NCBI GenBank assembly: GCA_000434475.1
Contig: FR879632.1
Span: 29,945 to 46,720 of the forward strand
Source: Dialister sp. CAG:486
Lineage (GTDB): Bacteria; Bacillota; Negativicutes; Veillonellales; Dialisteraceae
Length of the DNA: 16,776 nucleotides
Reading direction: 5' to 3'
The stretch's first letter is position 1. Each line of letters opens with the position of its first letter. Shown here in pieces: positions 1 to 6,627 of the stretch. The position numbers were made by a program, and so were the translations under genes. Under the pieces are notes generated by a model. That model made no database searches. It had not been told where the DNA came from and saw nothing but the letters and a program-made list of their open reading frames with translations.

Positions 1-2
1 GG

Positions 3-167
3 GAAGAGCGGTTTGCAGAGATGTGCCTCGAACTTTACGACACAGTAGAAAAGGGGTTTGTAACACCGGCGGAGCTGAGGCAATGTTTATTCGAGGAAGC
101 CGGGGTGCGGTTTAAGCACCCCAGCGGCTCACTAGCATCAGGAAGAAAAGAGGCGACCAAAGTATGA
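3..167 (+). CDS. C-terminal end of an unrecognised phage protein (5' partial)
   Basis: An open frame runs from the window edge to a TGA at 165-167, giving about 54 residues starting EERFAEMCLELYDTVEKG and ending GRKEATKV. The tail is charged and mostly helical in character, with no motif I can name. The stop overlaps the ATG of the next gene in an ATGA arrangement, which is typical of translationally coupled phage genes and supports real coding. The N-terminus lies outside the window, so family and length cannot be judged. Confidence 0.6.
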   Translation, partial: EERFAEMCLELYDTVEKGFVTPAELRQCLFEEAGVRFKHPSGSLASGRKEATKV

Positions 168-619
168 TCCTCTATTTCCGCAAGGGAGCCAGAGTGACCG
201 AGCTCTTGCTGGCGAAGGATACCCTGAGGCCTGGCATGCTTATAAATGGTTACCTTTTCATGGTGATCGAGAGCGACGCCCGCGGACATATCGGGATCAT
301 GCCCAGCGAGCGGGAGCATTTCGATCTGGAGTGGATGGCAAGCGCTGCCTTCTGGACTAAGGCGCGGCAGCTTTCTGACCGCGGGTGGGAGGCAGACGAC
401 TATCCAGGCGCGGTCATCCTCTTGAAGTACTACGAGGCAAGCGACACGGCAGAGAAGAAGAAACACGCGCTCGAGCGAAAACACGAAAAAAGGCAGGCAC
501 TTTGCCGGAAGACGTACAAGCCAAGGCTCTGTGCTGAGTGCGGTCATCTGTTTCACCCGAACACCGCAAAGCAGAAGTACTGCAGCGTAGTCTGTCGGCA
601 GAGGCATTATCAGTCATAA
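164..619 (+). CDS. Small phage protein with C-terminal zinc ribbon
   Basis: A 151-residue protein of unknown role. Residues 1-95 show no recognised domain. Residues 96-120 are strongly basic (EKKKHALERKHEKR and following). The C-terminus has a four-cysteine arrangement, C123-x2-C126 and C140-x3-C144, in the context CAECGHLFHPN and KYCSVVCRQRHYQS. This is the usual look of a short zinc ribbon that binds nucleic acid or stabilises a small domain. The start overlaps the stop of the upstream gene (ATGA), and the gene is followed 12 bases later by the regulator gene, so all three are probably one operon. A nucleic-acid-binding role near the late regulator is inference from the zinc ribbon and basic patch. 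Other members of this group in phages are mostly unnamed. Confidence 0.75.
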   Translation: MILYFRKGARVTELLLAKDTLRPGMLINGYLFMVIESDARGHIGIMPSEREHFDLEWMASAAFWTKARQLSDRGWEADDYPGAVILLKYYEASDTAEKKKHALERKHEKRQALCRKTYKPRLCAECGHLFHPNTAKQKYCSVVCRQRHYQS

Positions 620-630
620 AGGAGAGAATA

Positions 631-1068
631 GTGAGGGGAGACATGGAGAAGCTGAAGGGATTTCTGAATTCCATCCGAAAGCAGCAGGCTGATTATCTCT
701 CTCTGCAGGAAGAGCTCCGACGGTTGGAGTTTGAGACACATAACCTCCAAGGCGTCAAGATGGGTGAAAAGGTGCAGAACGGTCATTGCGCCGATCTCGG
801 AGAAACCGTGGAGAAACTGGAAGCCTATTATGAGAAGGTAAACAAGGCTTATCTGGCGCTTGTTGAGTTAAGAACAAAGGGTGAGGAGCTCATAAGCAAG
901 GAAGAAGATGGCGTCCGGCGGGCAGTTCTCAGAAGACGGTACATCCAGTGCGAGCTGTGGGGAGATATCGCGGAAAAGATGCATTTCGCTGAGTCGAATA
1001 TCTACAAAATCCATGGGGAAGCACTGGCAGATCTGGAGCCGTTTTTCATGGAGTCCTATTTCAGATGA
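631..1068 (+). CDS. RinA/ArpU-like (DUF1492-type) phage transcription regulator
   Basis: About 145 residues from GTG 631, placed 6 bases after GGAG at 621-624. ATG 643 is a possible alternative. An in-frame ATG at 538 lies inside the previous gene and is unlikely. The N-terminal two thirds are coiled-coil-like and charged. From about residue 97 comes RAVLRRRYIQCELWGDIAEKM then ESNIYKIHGEALADL, a sigma-region-4-like helix-turn-helix of the kind found in RinA, ArpU and DUF1492 proteins, which end in YxIHGxAL-type helices. These regulators typically activate packaging and structural genes late in the phage cycle, and this one sits about 1 kb before the terminase genes, as expected. Its exact target here is not shown. 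A terminator hairpin follows directly. Family membership is fairly sure; role in this phage is inferred. Confidence 0.8.
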   Translation: MRGDMEKLKGFLNSIRKQQADYLSLQEELRRLEFETHNLQGVKMGEKVQNGHCADLGETVEKLEAYYEKVNKAYLALVELRTKGEELISKEEDGVRRAVLRRRYIQCELWGDIAEKMHFAESNIYKIHGEALADLEPFFMESYFR

Positions 1069-1074
1069 GCACGA

Positions 1075-1107
1075 AAATAGCAGGATGTAGTTGACATCCT
1101 GCTATTT
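1075..1107 (+). terminator. Long hairpin after the regulator gene
   Basis: A perfect 14-bp inverted repeat (1075-1088 against 1094-1107, arm AAATAGCAGGATGT) with a 5-base loop starts 7 bases after the regulator stop. The outer arm is A/T rich and is followed by AGATTTTA, so the U tract is interrupted. The outer AAA/TTT pairs allow it to work in both directions. It probably ends the regulator operon and insulates the promoter just downstream. Confidence 0.75.
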
Positions 1108-1137
1108 AGATTTTATGACATATTTAGATAAAATGTA

Positions 1138-1165
1138 TTGACGAATAAACAAAATGTGCTATAAT
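1138..1165 (+). promoter_or_regulatory. Sigma-70-type promoter for the small peptide gene
   Basis: TTGACG (1138-1143) and a perfect TATAAT (1160-1165) are separated by 16 bases in an A/T-rich stretch, predicting a start near 1172. AAAGGAGG at 1183-1190 follows, so the expected leader is short. A direct repeat AAAATGT occurs at 1130-1136 and 1151-1157, flanking and overlapping the promoter 21 bases apart, and could be an operator. This is the best promoter match in the window. Confidence 0.8.
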
Positions 1166-1199
1166 ATAGACAGTTCAAAAAGAAAGGAGGTTTAAGAAT

Positions 1200-1295
1200 G
1201 TGAGTAATGATTGGCTAGATGTAATAGAAAAGGTCACCGCCATTATCCTCAATGTAATCGGAATCCTGGCAGGGATTAAAGCACTGAAGAAATAA
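1200..1295 (+). CDS. 31-aa membrane peptide, type I toxin-like
   Basis: GTG 1200 lies 9 bases after a full AAAGGAGG site (1183-1190). The nearby ATG at 1198 is followed at once by a stop, so GTG is the only sensible start. The peptide has a polar, acidic start (SNDWLDVIEK), one hydrophobic stretch of about 15 residues (VTAIILNVIGILAGI) and a lysine-rich end (KALKK). This build, one short membrane helix with a basic C-terminus and its own strong promoter, is that of small membrane toxins of the TxpA/Fst/holin-like type. I see no clear sequence identity to a named one. A stable hairpin and a convergent minus-strand promoter lie directly 3', which fits a toxin with an overlapping antisense RNA. 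It may instead be a harmless small membrane peptide. Its length is below usual gene-calling limits, so it is easily missed. Confidence 0.65.
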   Translation: MSNDWLDVIEKVTAIILNVIGILAGIKALKK

Positions 1296-1303
1296 CGATG
1301 ACC

Positions 1304-1335
1304 GGACGGAAGAGGGCGAAAGCCCTCGACCGTTC
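1304..1335 (+). terminator. GAAA-tetraloop hairpin after the peptide gene
   Basis: Inner stem GAGGGC/GCCCTC (1312-1317 and 1322-1327) with a GAAA loop, then a 2x2 internal loop, then an outer ACGG/CCGT helix (1306-1309 and 1330-1333) that can extend by a further G-U and G-C pair. It lies 8 bases after the peptide stop. The following TTCTCATTAT is a poor U tract, so it may be a terminator or a stabilising 3' end for the peptide mRNA. Read from the other strand it would be the 5' hairpin of a predicted antisense RNA. Confidence 0.55.
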
Positions 1336-1337
1336 TC

Positions 1338-1346
1338 ATTATATCA
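1338..1346 (-). promoter_or_regulatory. Extended -10 promoter on the minus strand, convergent on the peptide gene
   Basis: On the minus strand the sequence reads TGATATAAT, an exact TGnTATAAT extended -10 element. The predicted start is near 1331, firing toward the 31-aa peptide gene. No good -35 is visible at 16-18 bases, which extended -10 promoters can tolerate. The transcript would begin with the hairpin at 1304-1335 and run antisense through the 3' part of the peptide mRNA. I could not find a clear terminator for it. Confidence 0.45.
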
Positions 1347-1373
1347 CATTCAAGAAAAACTATGGAGCGATGG

Positions 1374-1529
1374 ATGCTTATCATTCTGCTGGCATGCAAC
1401 CTGGCGGCGCTGAAAACTGTGGATTTCCATAATTTGCATGCCATTGACTGCTTATTGCTGGTTACTATGGTTATCCTAGTGGCGGTGAATTTATATGGAT
1501 GGTTGGTTAAGAAACATGAGGGGCGGTAA
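1374..1529 (+). CDS. Small two-segment membrane protein
   Basis: A 51-residue frame from ATG 1374, chosen because GGAG at 1364-1367 lies 6 bases before it; ATG 1362 would add four residues (MERW) but has no good ribosome site. The protein has two hydrophobic stretches, MLIILLACNLAALK (residues 1-14) and about residues 27-43 (CLLLVTMVILVAVNLYG), separated by a short polar loop (TVDFHNLHAID) and ended by WLVKKHEGR. That is a hairpin membrane protein with a basic tail, similar in build to small holins or phage exclusion peptides. I do not recognise the family. It overlaps the next gene by 14 bases, suggesting coupled translation. The position far from any lysis gene argues against calling it a holin. 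Confidence 0.55.
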   Translation: MLIILLACNLAALKTVDFHNLHAIDCLLLVTMVILVAVNLYGWLVKKHEGR

Positions 1530-1692
1530 GAGAGAAGGCGCTGGCAGACCGGCGGGCAGTATATCTGCAAAGGGAGTACGAAAACAGAGACAGCTCAGGG
1601 CCTTCGATGATGAGTGGGAAATCATCAGGAAGTTTTCTCAGATAGTCAAAAGAGATCCGGAGCGGGCGAAGAGAATGATGGAAACCGAATAG
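1516..1692 (+). CDS. Small basic KREGAGRP-type phage protein
   Basis: 58 residues from ATG 1516, starting MRGGKREGAGRPAGS. This Gly/Arg/Lys opening is a very common N-terminus in small phage and terminase-associated proteins and resembles an AT-hook-like flexible basic arm. The rest (residues 20-58) is helical and charged, with FDDEWEIIRKFSQIVKRD. A TTG-initiated longer frame (from 1495) is unlikely because the conserved motif begins at 1516. The gene overlaps the membrane protein gene by 14 bases and lies about 340 bases before terS. The likely role is DNA or RNA binding in the packaging or late-control region, but this is inference. The product could also be a remnant of a longer small-terminase-like protein. 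Confidence 0.65.
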   Translation: MRGGKREGAGRPAGSISAKGVRKQRQLRAFDDEWEIIRKFSQIVKRDPERAKRMMETE

Positions 1693-1725
1693 ATGAAAGA
1701 GTATAGTAAAATAGAGTAAATGGTG

Positions 1726-1734
1726 TGGTAAAAT
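1726..1734 (+). promoter_or_regulatory. Possible extended -10 promoter before the terminase leader
   Basis: TGGTAAAAT at 1726-1734 matches TGnTATAAT at all but one position. No clear -35 is visible. A second TAAAAT occurs 22 bases upstream (1707-1712) in a similar A/T-rich context, so the pair may instead be a binding site for a regulator. It is the only plausible + strand start between the small genes and the terminator at 1807. Confidence 0.3.
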
Positions 1735-1806
1735 GATAGTGTGAAATTGAGGCAAGAGAACCACACACGGGTCGCCACCTCCTAATCATTCAGGGTTCCA
1801 CACAAG

Positions 1807-1840
1807 AGCACGAGCTGATGTCGATAGGCTCGTGCTTTTT
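1807..1840 (+). terminator. Strong intrinsic terminator upstream of terS
   Basis: A perfect 9-bp stem, AGCACGAGC (1807-1815) and GCTCGTGCT (1828-1836), with a 12-base loop, is followed by TTTT (1837-1840). Stem strength and T run are textbook. It should stop transcripts coming from 1.5-1.8 kb before they reach the terminase genes unless antiterminated. Confidence 0.85.
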
Positions 1841-1973
1841 CGTATTACAAACCATATTGAGAGTGCAGGCCAGCCCCCGGCTACAGGTACTGCGGTTAAC
1901 AAAAGGCAACAGAACTCCGTGGTGGCTGTGGGCGATCTGCAAGCTGTGTCGGGAATGGATTGAGTACAGGATG
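1841..1973 (+). other. Unexplained stretch between two terminators; possible small RNA or 38-aa ORF
   Basis: This stretch of about 130 bases has no gene with a normal ribosome site. One frame, GTG 1863 to TAG 1979, would give 38 residues including a tryptophan-rich segment TPWWLWAICKLCREWIEYRMK (split here as TPWWLWAICKL and CREWIEYRMK), and its stop falls inside the next terminator stem. A second frame is also open over most of the same bases, so openness alone is weak evidence. The stretch is GC-rich with several short complementary blocks, and it ends in a strong terminator. That is what a small structured RNA or a leader would look like. I do not recognise a known RNA family. Confidence 0.35.
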
Positions 1974-2000
1974 AAGTAGCGGCTTTACCGCTGCTTTTTT
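1974..2000 (+). terminator. Second intrinsic terminator just before terS
   Basis: Stem AAGTAGCGG (1974-1982) and CCGCTGCTT (1988-1996), nine pairs with one G-U, a 5-base loop CTTTA, and a T run through 2000. It lies 31 bases before the terS start. Together with the terminator at 1807 it brackets the preceding stretch, so reading through to terS needs either antitermination or a start between 2000 and 2032, where I see no promoter. Confidence 0.8.
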
Positions 2001-2031
2001 ATTGGCAGAAACAGAGGTGGTGACAGATGTA

Positions 2032-2481
2032 ATGGCCGATATGGAACTAACGGAAAAGCAAAAGAGACTGGTAGATTATTTTATAGAGACCGGCAATCAG
2101 ACAGAGGCGGCCATTAAAGCCGGGTATTCAAAAAAGAACGCCCGATTCATTGCATCCAAAACCTTAGATCTGCCTTATGTAAAAGCGTTTCGGGAGAAAC
2201 GTCTCAAGGCAATAGAGGAGAACCGCATTGCTAAGGCGAAAGAAGTGATGGAGTTCCTGACGTCTTCCATGCGCGGCGAAATCAAAGAGGAGGTCGTTGT
2301 CGTGGAAGGAACTGGCGGCGGCTGCAGCGAAGCAAAAACCATAGAAAAGCAAATCGGGGCTAATGATCGTATCAAAGCAGCGGTGCAGCTGGCAAAACGC
2401 TATGGCTTGGATAAACTCGAGGATAATATGGATGGAAATGGTGGAGGGGTAACGATTATCGATGACACGGATCAATCTTAG
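2032..2481 (+). CDS. terS: Terminase small subunit (Terminase_2 family)
   Basis: 149 residues from ATG 2032. Longer TTG/GTG starts at 2002-2020 would run back to the terminator's T run and look wrong; GAGGTG at 2014-2019 is the probable, somewhat distant, ribosome site. Residues 5-60 (LTEKQKRLVDYFIETGNQ, TEAAIKAGYSKKNA, then VKAFREKR) are the standard N-terminal helix-turn-helix of Terminase_2, which recognises phage DNA and recruits the large subunit. The middle has IAKAKEVMEFLTSSMRGEI, also typical, and the C-terminus has NDRIKAAVQLAKRYGL. It overlaps terL by 20 bases, so the pair are coupled. TerS sets where packaging starts; I could not locate the cos or pac site. Confidence 0.93.
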   Translation: MADMELTEKQKRLVDYFIETGNQTEAAIKAGYSKKNARFIASKTLDLPYVKAFREKRLKAIEENRIAKAKEVMEFLTSSMRGEIKEEVVVVEGTGGGCSEAKTIEKQIGANDRIKAAVQLAKRYGLDKLEDNMDGNGGGVTIIDDTDQS

Positions 2482-3721
2482 TCATGTGATAGCTAAACCA
2501 TTCTGGGCAGTGCATCGCGATGTGAAGCGTCATAGGCATACCTATTATGTCCTGGGCGGCGGCCGAGGAAGCACGAAGTCATCGTATGTGTCTATTGAGA
2601 TCATGCTCTTGCTTCATTCTCACCCGGAATGCAATGCGGTCATCTTGCGTAAGGTTGGGAATACCCTCAGAAACTCCGTATACCAGCAGATGGAATGGGC
2701 TATAGATACATTAAGCCTAAATCCATATTGGAAAAAGAAGATTTCACCGCCAGAAATGGTGAATGAAAGCACCGGGCAGAAAATCATCTTTCTGGGCGTC
2801 GATGATAAAGGGAAGATCAAATCTTTGAAAACGCCGCACGGGTATGTAGGGATTGTGTGGTATGAAGAAATGGACCAGTTCTCCGGAATGGAAGAAATCA
2901 GAAGCGTGAATCAGTCATTACTTCGTGGCGGTCCACGCTTCTGGTGCTTCTCGTCCTATAACCCGCCAAAGAGCCGTGACAACTGGGTGAATGAAGAGAT
3001 GCTGAATGCTGAGCCCGACAGGTTTTTCCATCATTCCGATTACAGATCAGTCCCGTATGACTGGTTGGGCCCGCAATTCTTTGAGGATGCGGAAAAACTA
3101 AAGGCAAGAAATGAAATGGCGTATCGTCATGAATATCTGGGCGAAGTGACCGGGACAGGCGGCACAGTCTTTGGGAATGTGGTACAACAGGCGTTCACGA
3201 AGGATGATTTACAACAATTCGATCGCAGGCGCTACGGGCTAGATTTTGGCTTTGCGCTGGATCCGCTGGCCTTTGAGTGTATGCATTACGACGCAAAGCA
3301 CGAACGGCTATACATCTTTGATGAAATATACCAGACGCACCTGACGAACCCTGCAGCGGTTAGGTTGATACAAAGCAAAATGATCAGCAAGGCTGTCATC
3401 CGCGCCGATTCTGCAGAGCCTAAGAGCATCAGAGAAATGCAAGATGCGGGCTTGCACGTATACGGTGCTAAGAAATACCCCGATAGCGTGGACTATGGGA
3501 TCAAATGGCTGCAGAGCCTGGAGGCCATCGTTATAGATAAAGCACGCTGCCCGAACACCTATAAAGAATTCGTGAATTATGAATACGCCCGCACAAAGGA
3601 TGGAGAATTCATTTCTGCCTATCCAGACAAGAACAACCACGCTATTGATGCCGTGCGGTACGGATGCGAGGATCTGATGCCGGCATTCACCAAGGTTAGA
3701 ACCGGCCGTGTGAAGTACTAA
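2462..3721 (+). CDS. terL: Terminase large subunit, PBSX/Terminase_3 type
   Basis: 419 residues, a normal length for the family. The ATPase part has a Walker A motif GGGRGSTKSS (32-41), a Walker B region GIVWYEEMDQF with the acidic pair near E135/E136, and a coupling motif CFSSYNPP. The nuclease part has the three spaced aspartates expected of an RNase H-like fold: D261 in RYGLDFGFALD, D316 in AVIRADSAEPK and D396 in NNHAIDAVRYG. The enzyme pumps DNA into the prohead through the portal and cuts the concatemer. The start codon lies inside terS in another frame, so translation is probably coupled. It is complete, with no sign of a frameshift or intein. Confidence 0.96.
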   Translation: MTRINLSHVIAKPFWAVHRDVKRHRHTYYVLGGGRGSTKSSYVSIEIMLLLHSHPECNAVILRKVGNTLRNSVYQQMEWAIDTLSLNPYWKKKISPPEMVNESTGQKIIFLGVDDKGKIKSLKTPHGYVGIVWYEEMDQFSGMEEIRSVNQSLLRGGPRFWCFSSYNPPKSRDNWVNEEMLNAEPDRFFHHSDYRSVPYDWLGPQFFEDAEKLKARNEMAYRHEYLGEVTGTGGTVFGNVVQQAFTKDDLQQFDRRRYGLDFGFALDPLAFECMHYDAKHERLYIFDEIYQTHLTNPAAVRLIQSKMISKAVIRADSAEPKSIREMQDAGLHVYGAKKYPDSVDYGIKWLQSLEAIVIDKARCPNTYKEFVNYEYARTKDGEFISAYPDKNNHAIDAVRYGCEDLMPAFTKVRTGRVKY

Positions 3722-3731
3722 AGGAGCGAAA

Positions 3732-5114
3732 ATGCGAAACGATAACCATTCATTATACAGAATGCTGGAAGACGGATATTTCGGGATTGGCGGGTTTATC
3801 GACGGTGAATATCTGACCAAGCATCCAAGAGAAAGCGATGAGAAATATGCTATGCGCCGCCATCTGGCTTATTATCTAAATTACCTGGCACCATGCGTTA
3901 ATGCGCATGTGTCACCCATTTTCAAAACATTAGCGCAGAGAGACTGGAAAGGACCAGGAGCCAGCATCTGGGAATCGTTTTCTAAAGATACAGATTTTCT
4001 CGGGACACAGATCCAAGCACTCATGAAGAAGGCTGCTATTTCGGCAAAGCTAAATGGAATTTCTTATATCGTCATGGACCGTGCAGAAGGCCTCGACGAG
4101 GACATGCGTGTATCTGACTTGGAAGAAAATCGCCGAAATCTTCCTTATGCGTACGTGGTAGATATCAACGCAGTTGAAGAAGTTACTTTGGATCCCTTTG
4201 GCCGTATCTTGAAATTTGTATTTCTCGAGCCGGAAGCAGGCAATGAACATGTCTTTGCAAAGCGAACGATGACCGCAGACGGATGGGAATACATCAGCTC
4301 AAAGGGCAGGAAGAGCGGCACGTGGAATCTTGGATGTGTGCCTGTTATCCCGCTCGCCGCAAAAGCGCACAAGACGCACAATCCCTTCCCTCCTTCTGAA
4401 TTCTTGTCTATCCTGAAAACGAATGTAGCAATCTACAACATGACAAGCTGGCTATCTGATATTTTAGTAAATCAGACATTTTCCATCCTGACCTTCCCGT
4501 CTGCTGAACCCGAGAATATCGACATCGGAACGGATAACGCGCTGGCCTATCCGCCGGAATCCAGCCATGAACCAAGTTTCATCGCACCGCCGGACGGTCC
4601 TGCTACTATCCTTGCTAATCAGATCGCACTATTGCAGCAGGAAATATATAGAATGGCTGTAGTGGTCAATGTCACCGGATCCTCGAAGCTGCAAAGCGGG
4701 ATGGCGAAGGCGTGGGACTATGAAGCTACGAACCAGATTCTTTCTGATTTTGCTGATCAGGTAGAAGCTGCTGAAATGAAGCTCGCAAAGCTGTTTGAAC
4801 GATGGACCGGTGTGGCACTGGAATACACGGTCAATTATCCGAACGACTTCAAAATCAGCGAAGTGGAGCAAGAACTGCTGAATGCGGAAACCGCAAAAGG
4901 GCTTTCTTTCGGGGATGATTTCAATGTTGAAGTGTTCAAGCGGGTACTAACGGCTTACTTGCCGGAGCTGACTTCAGATAGCTTCGACAAGCTGGTAGAA
5001 AGCTATAGGCAGCAGCAGGCAGAGGAGAAACTGGACATTATCCATGAGGGCATGAACAATGGTGAAGAGGGATCAGAAGGCGCTGCTCCAAATAATCAGA
5101 CGCCTGGAGAGTGA
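3732..5114 (+). CDS. Portal protein
   Basis: 460 residues starting 5 bases after AAGGAG (3721-3726). Its place directly after terL and before a MuF gene, its size, and features such as the N-terminal HPRESDEKYAMRRHLAYYLN, the helical YRMAVVVNVTGSSKLQSG and the acidic Gln-rich C-terminus (QQQAEEKLDIIHEG, then GEEGSEGA) are those of SPP1 gp6/DUF4055-type portals. Twelve copies would form the ring through which DNA enters and leaves the head. The 3' end overlaps the MuF gene by 56 bases. The family call rests on overall pattern and context, since portal proteins have few invariant motifs. I am confident of the role and less so of the exact subfamily. Confidence 0.88.
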   Translation: MRNDNHSLYRMLEDGYFGIGGFIDGEYLTKHPRESDEKYAMRRHLAYYLNYLAPCVNAHVSPIFKTLAQRDWKGPGASIWESFSKDTDFLGTQIQALMKKAAISAKLNGISYIVMDRAEGLDEDMRVSDLEENRRNLPYAYVVDINAVEEVTLDPFGRILKFVFLEPEAGNEHVFAKRTMTADGWEYISSKGRKSGTWNLGCVPVIPLAAKAHKTHNPFPPSEFLSILKTNVAIYNMTSWLSDILVNQTFSILTFPSAEPENIDIGTDNALAYPPESSHEPSFIAPPDGPATILANQIALLQQEIYRMAVVVNVTGSSKLQSGMAKAWDYEATNQILSDFADQVEAAEMKLAKLFERWTGVALEYTVNYPNDFKISEVEQELLNAETAKGLSFGDDFNVEVFKRVLTAYLPELTSDSFDKLVESYRQQQAEEKLDIIHEGMNNGEEGSEGAAPNNQTPGE

Positions 5115-6627
5115 ATACCAAGAAGAAGCTAAAGAAGCCGCCGAGGAACTTTATACCCTGCTAGATCGGGGCTGCAAAGTAGAGGCGGCATTGGCCCAAC
5201 TGCGGAAAGACCACCCAGCGCTCTTTCAGTTATCGGGTTTACAGGATGCCATGGTTGAGGCTGCTGCTTATGGATATGGGATTGTACCGGCGATCCTGAC
5301 AGACACCCAGGTGAAGGCATGGCGGAGAGCCCTGTCAAAATCATGGGACGATAGTGGGATGACACTATCGGAGAAAATCCATGGCGCCGGCGTCAAAATG
5401 AGAGAAAGCATCATCAGTACCATTCGCTCGCAGATGCGGCGCAACGCTACATGGACATCGATGGCAAGAGAATTGTATGATGGCTATAATAGCGGGAAGG
5501 CTGTCACTATGCAGCAGGCACTGCCAAAGTACCTGCAGACCGTGAGAAACGCCTACGGCGCCCCTAGAATCGTTGCTGAGAGCCGCAAGGCTTTGAGGAA
5601 TATAGAAAGACTATCCCAGAACGGAGCGCCTACAAAGGCGCTTAAGGCGGCGTATAAGCAGCTTATAGAAACAGCGCAAACAGGGACAGAAGAAGCTCTG
5701 AATAAAGCGTGCTGGGTGGCCATGCAAGAGAAAAGCCGTTATATCGCGGACCGCATTGCCCGGACAGAGATGGCAAGGGCATGGGCCGATGGGTTTTTAG
5801 CGGATATCATGCAGGATGATGACGTGGTGGCCGTGAAATGGAAATTATCCAGCCGCCACCCCGTTTTTGATGTTTGTGATATGTACAGCAAGGCCAATAT
5901 GTACAACCTTGGATCCGGTATCTATCCGAAAGCCAAACTACCTCCGCTTCCTGCGCATCCTCACTGCCTGTGCAGCTTCACAACTGTCTATGCCGGTGAA
6001 GTCGACCTGAAGAAGCAAAAGAACTGTATCAAGGCGGAAGGCGAAAAATGGCTTTCTAATCTATCGGATGACCATAGACGGAAAGTGCTGGGTATTCAGG
6101 GAAACAAGGCATTCAAGCGTGGTGCAGACTGGCGCGAGTATATGAGGAATTGGACAGCGCCCCAGAGCATGGAAAGCAGGATTTCTGGGCTCATGGAGAA
6201 AAACCTATTCCCTCCCACAGATGCATTCATCGCATCGCTTGCCCAGAAGTACGGTATGACGTATACTAAGGGCAAGAAAGGCGAAGATCGGTTTTATTCT
6301 GATGAAGGACGGCCAATTTACCCACCTAATAATGGTGCTGTAGGTAAAGAAGAAAAAACAGTGTTGCCTAAGGGAACCGTCATCAGCAGATATGGTGGAA
6401 ATGCCGGGAAATATGCTTCTCCTGAAGGAACTGCAATGGAGGCAAGGGCTTTATCTAAACAAACAAGAAAACAAAATGATTTACATACCTTTGTATTAGA
6501 AAAAGATGTTGAGTGTTTGCAAGGTGAGGTTGCACCATGGTTTGGGCAAGAGGGGAGAGGGGTTCAATACAGGTTACAGTCAAGCATTGAAAGCATGTTG
6601 AAAAGAGGTGAGCTTAGTGAAAAATAA
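5059..6627 (+). CDS. MuF-type minor head protein with C-terminal TNT (NAD+ glycohydrolase) toxin domain
   Basis: 522 residues in two parts. Residues 1 to about 330 are a Mu gpF/SPP1 gp7-like minor head protein: helical N-terminus, then RTEMARA (235-241), and the Cys/His cluster H267, C273, D274, and HPHCLC (300-305), the hallmark of Phage_Mu_F. After a linker, residues 415-522 match a TNT domain as I know it from tuberculosis necrotizing toxin: IYPPNNGAVG (420-429), LPKGTVISRYG (436-446), SPEGTAMEARAL (454-465), LHTFVLEK (475-482), APWFGQEGRGVQYRL (492-506) and SIESMLKRGEL. Candidate catalytic residues are R444, H476 and Q503. TNT enzymes hydrolyse NAD(P)+ to nicotinamide and ADP-ribose, starving the cell. 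The MuF half would place the protein in the virion head at the portal. A probable immunity gene overlaps its end. Toxin-tipped MuF proteins are a known phage class; activity here is inferred. Confidence 0.9.
   Translation: MVKRDQKALLQIIRRLESEYQEEAKEAAEELYTLLDRGCKVEAALAQLRKDHPALFQLSGLQDAMVEAAAYGYGIVPAILTDTQVKAWRRALSKSWDDSGMTLSEKIHGAGVKMRESIISTIRSQMRRNATWTSMARELYDGYNSGKAVTMQQALPKYLQTVRNAYGAPRIVAESRKALRNIERLSQNGAPTKALKAAYKQLIETAQTGTEEALNKACWVAMQEKSRYIADRIARTEMARAWADGFLADIMQDDDVVAVKWKLSSRHPVFDVCDMYSKANMYNLGSGIYPKAKLPPLPAHPHCLCSFTTVYAGEVDLKKQKNCIKAEGEKWLSNLSDDHRRKVLGIQGNKAFKRGADWREYMRNWTAPQSMESRISGLMEKNLFPPTDAFIASLAQKYGMTYTKGKKGEDRFYSDEGRPIYPPNNGAVGKEEKTVLPKGTVISRYGGNAGKYASPEGTAMEARALSKQTRKQNDLHTFVLEKDVECLQGEVAPWFGQEGRGVQYRLQSSIESMLKRGELSEK

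Noticed and set aside
1507..1764. Minus-strand frame of 85 codons with an AGGAGG upstream and a hydrophobic N-terminus
   Set aside because: The AGGAGG (complement of 1778-1783) is about 13 bases from the start, too far. The frame lies opposite the KREGAGRP gene and ends without any recognisable pattern. Kept as chance, though the strong AGGAGG deserves mention.
1841..1979. tRNA or known riboswitch between the two terminators
   Set aside because: No cloverleaf, T-loop (TTCRANY) or CCA end, and no riboswitch core that I recognise. Left as unexplained.
3308..3820. Minus-strand frame of 170 codons across terL and portal
   Set aside because: It overlaps the conserved terminase nuclease part and the portal start. 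No start signal or family likeness.
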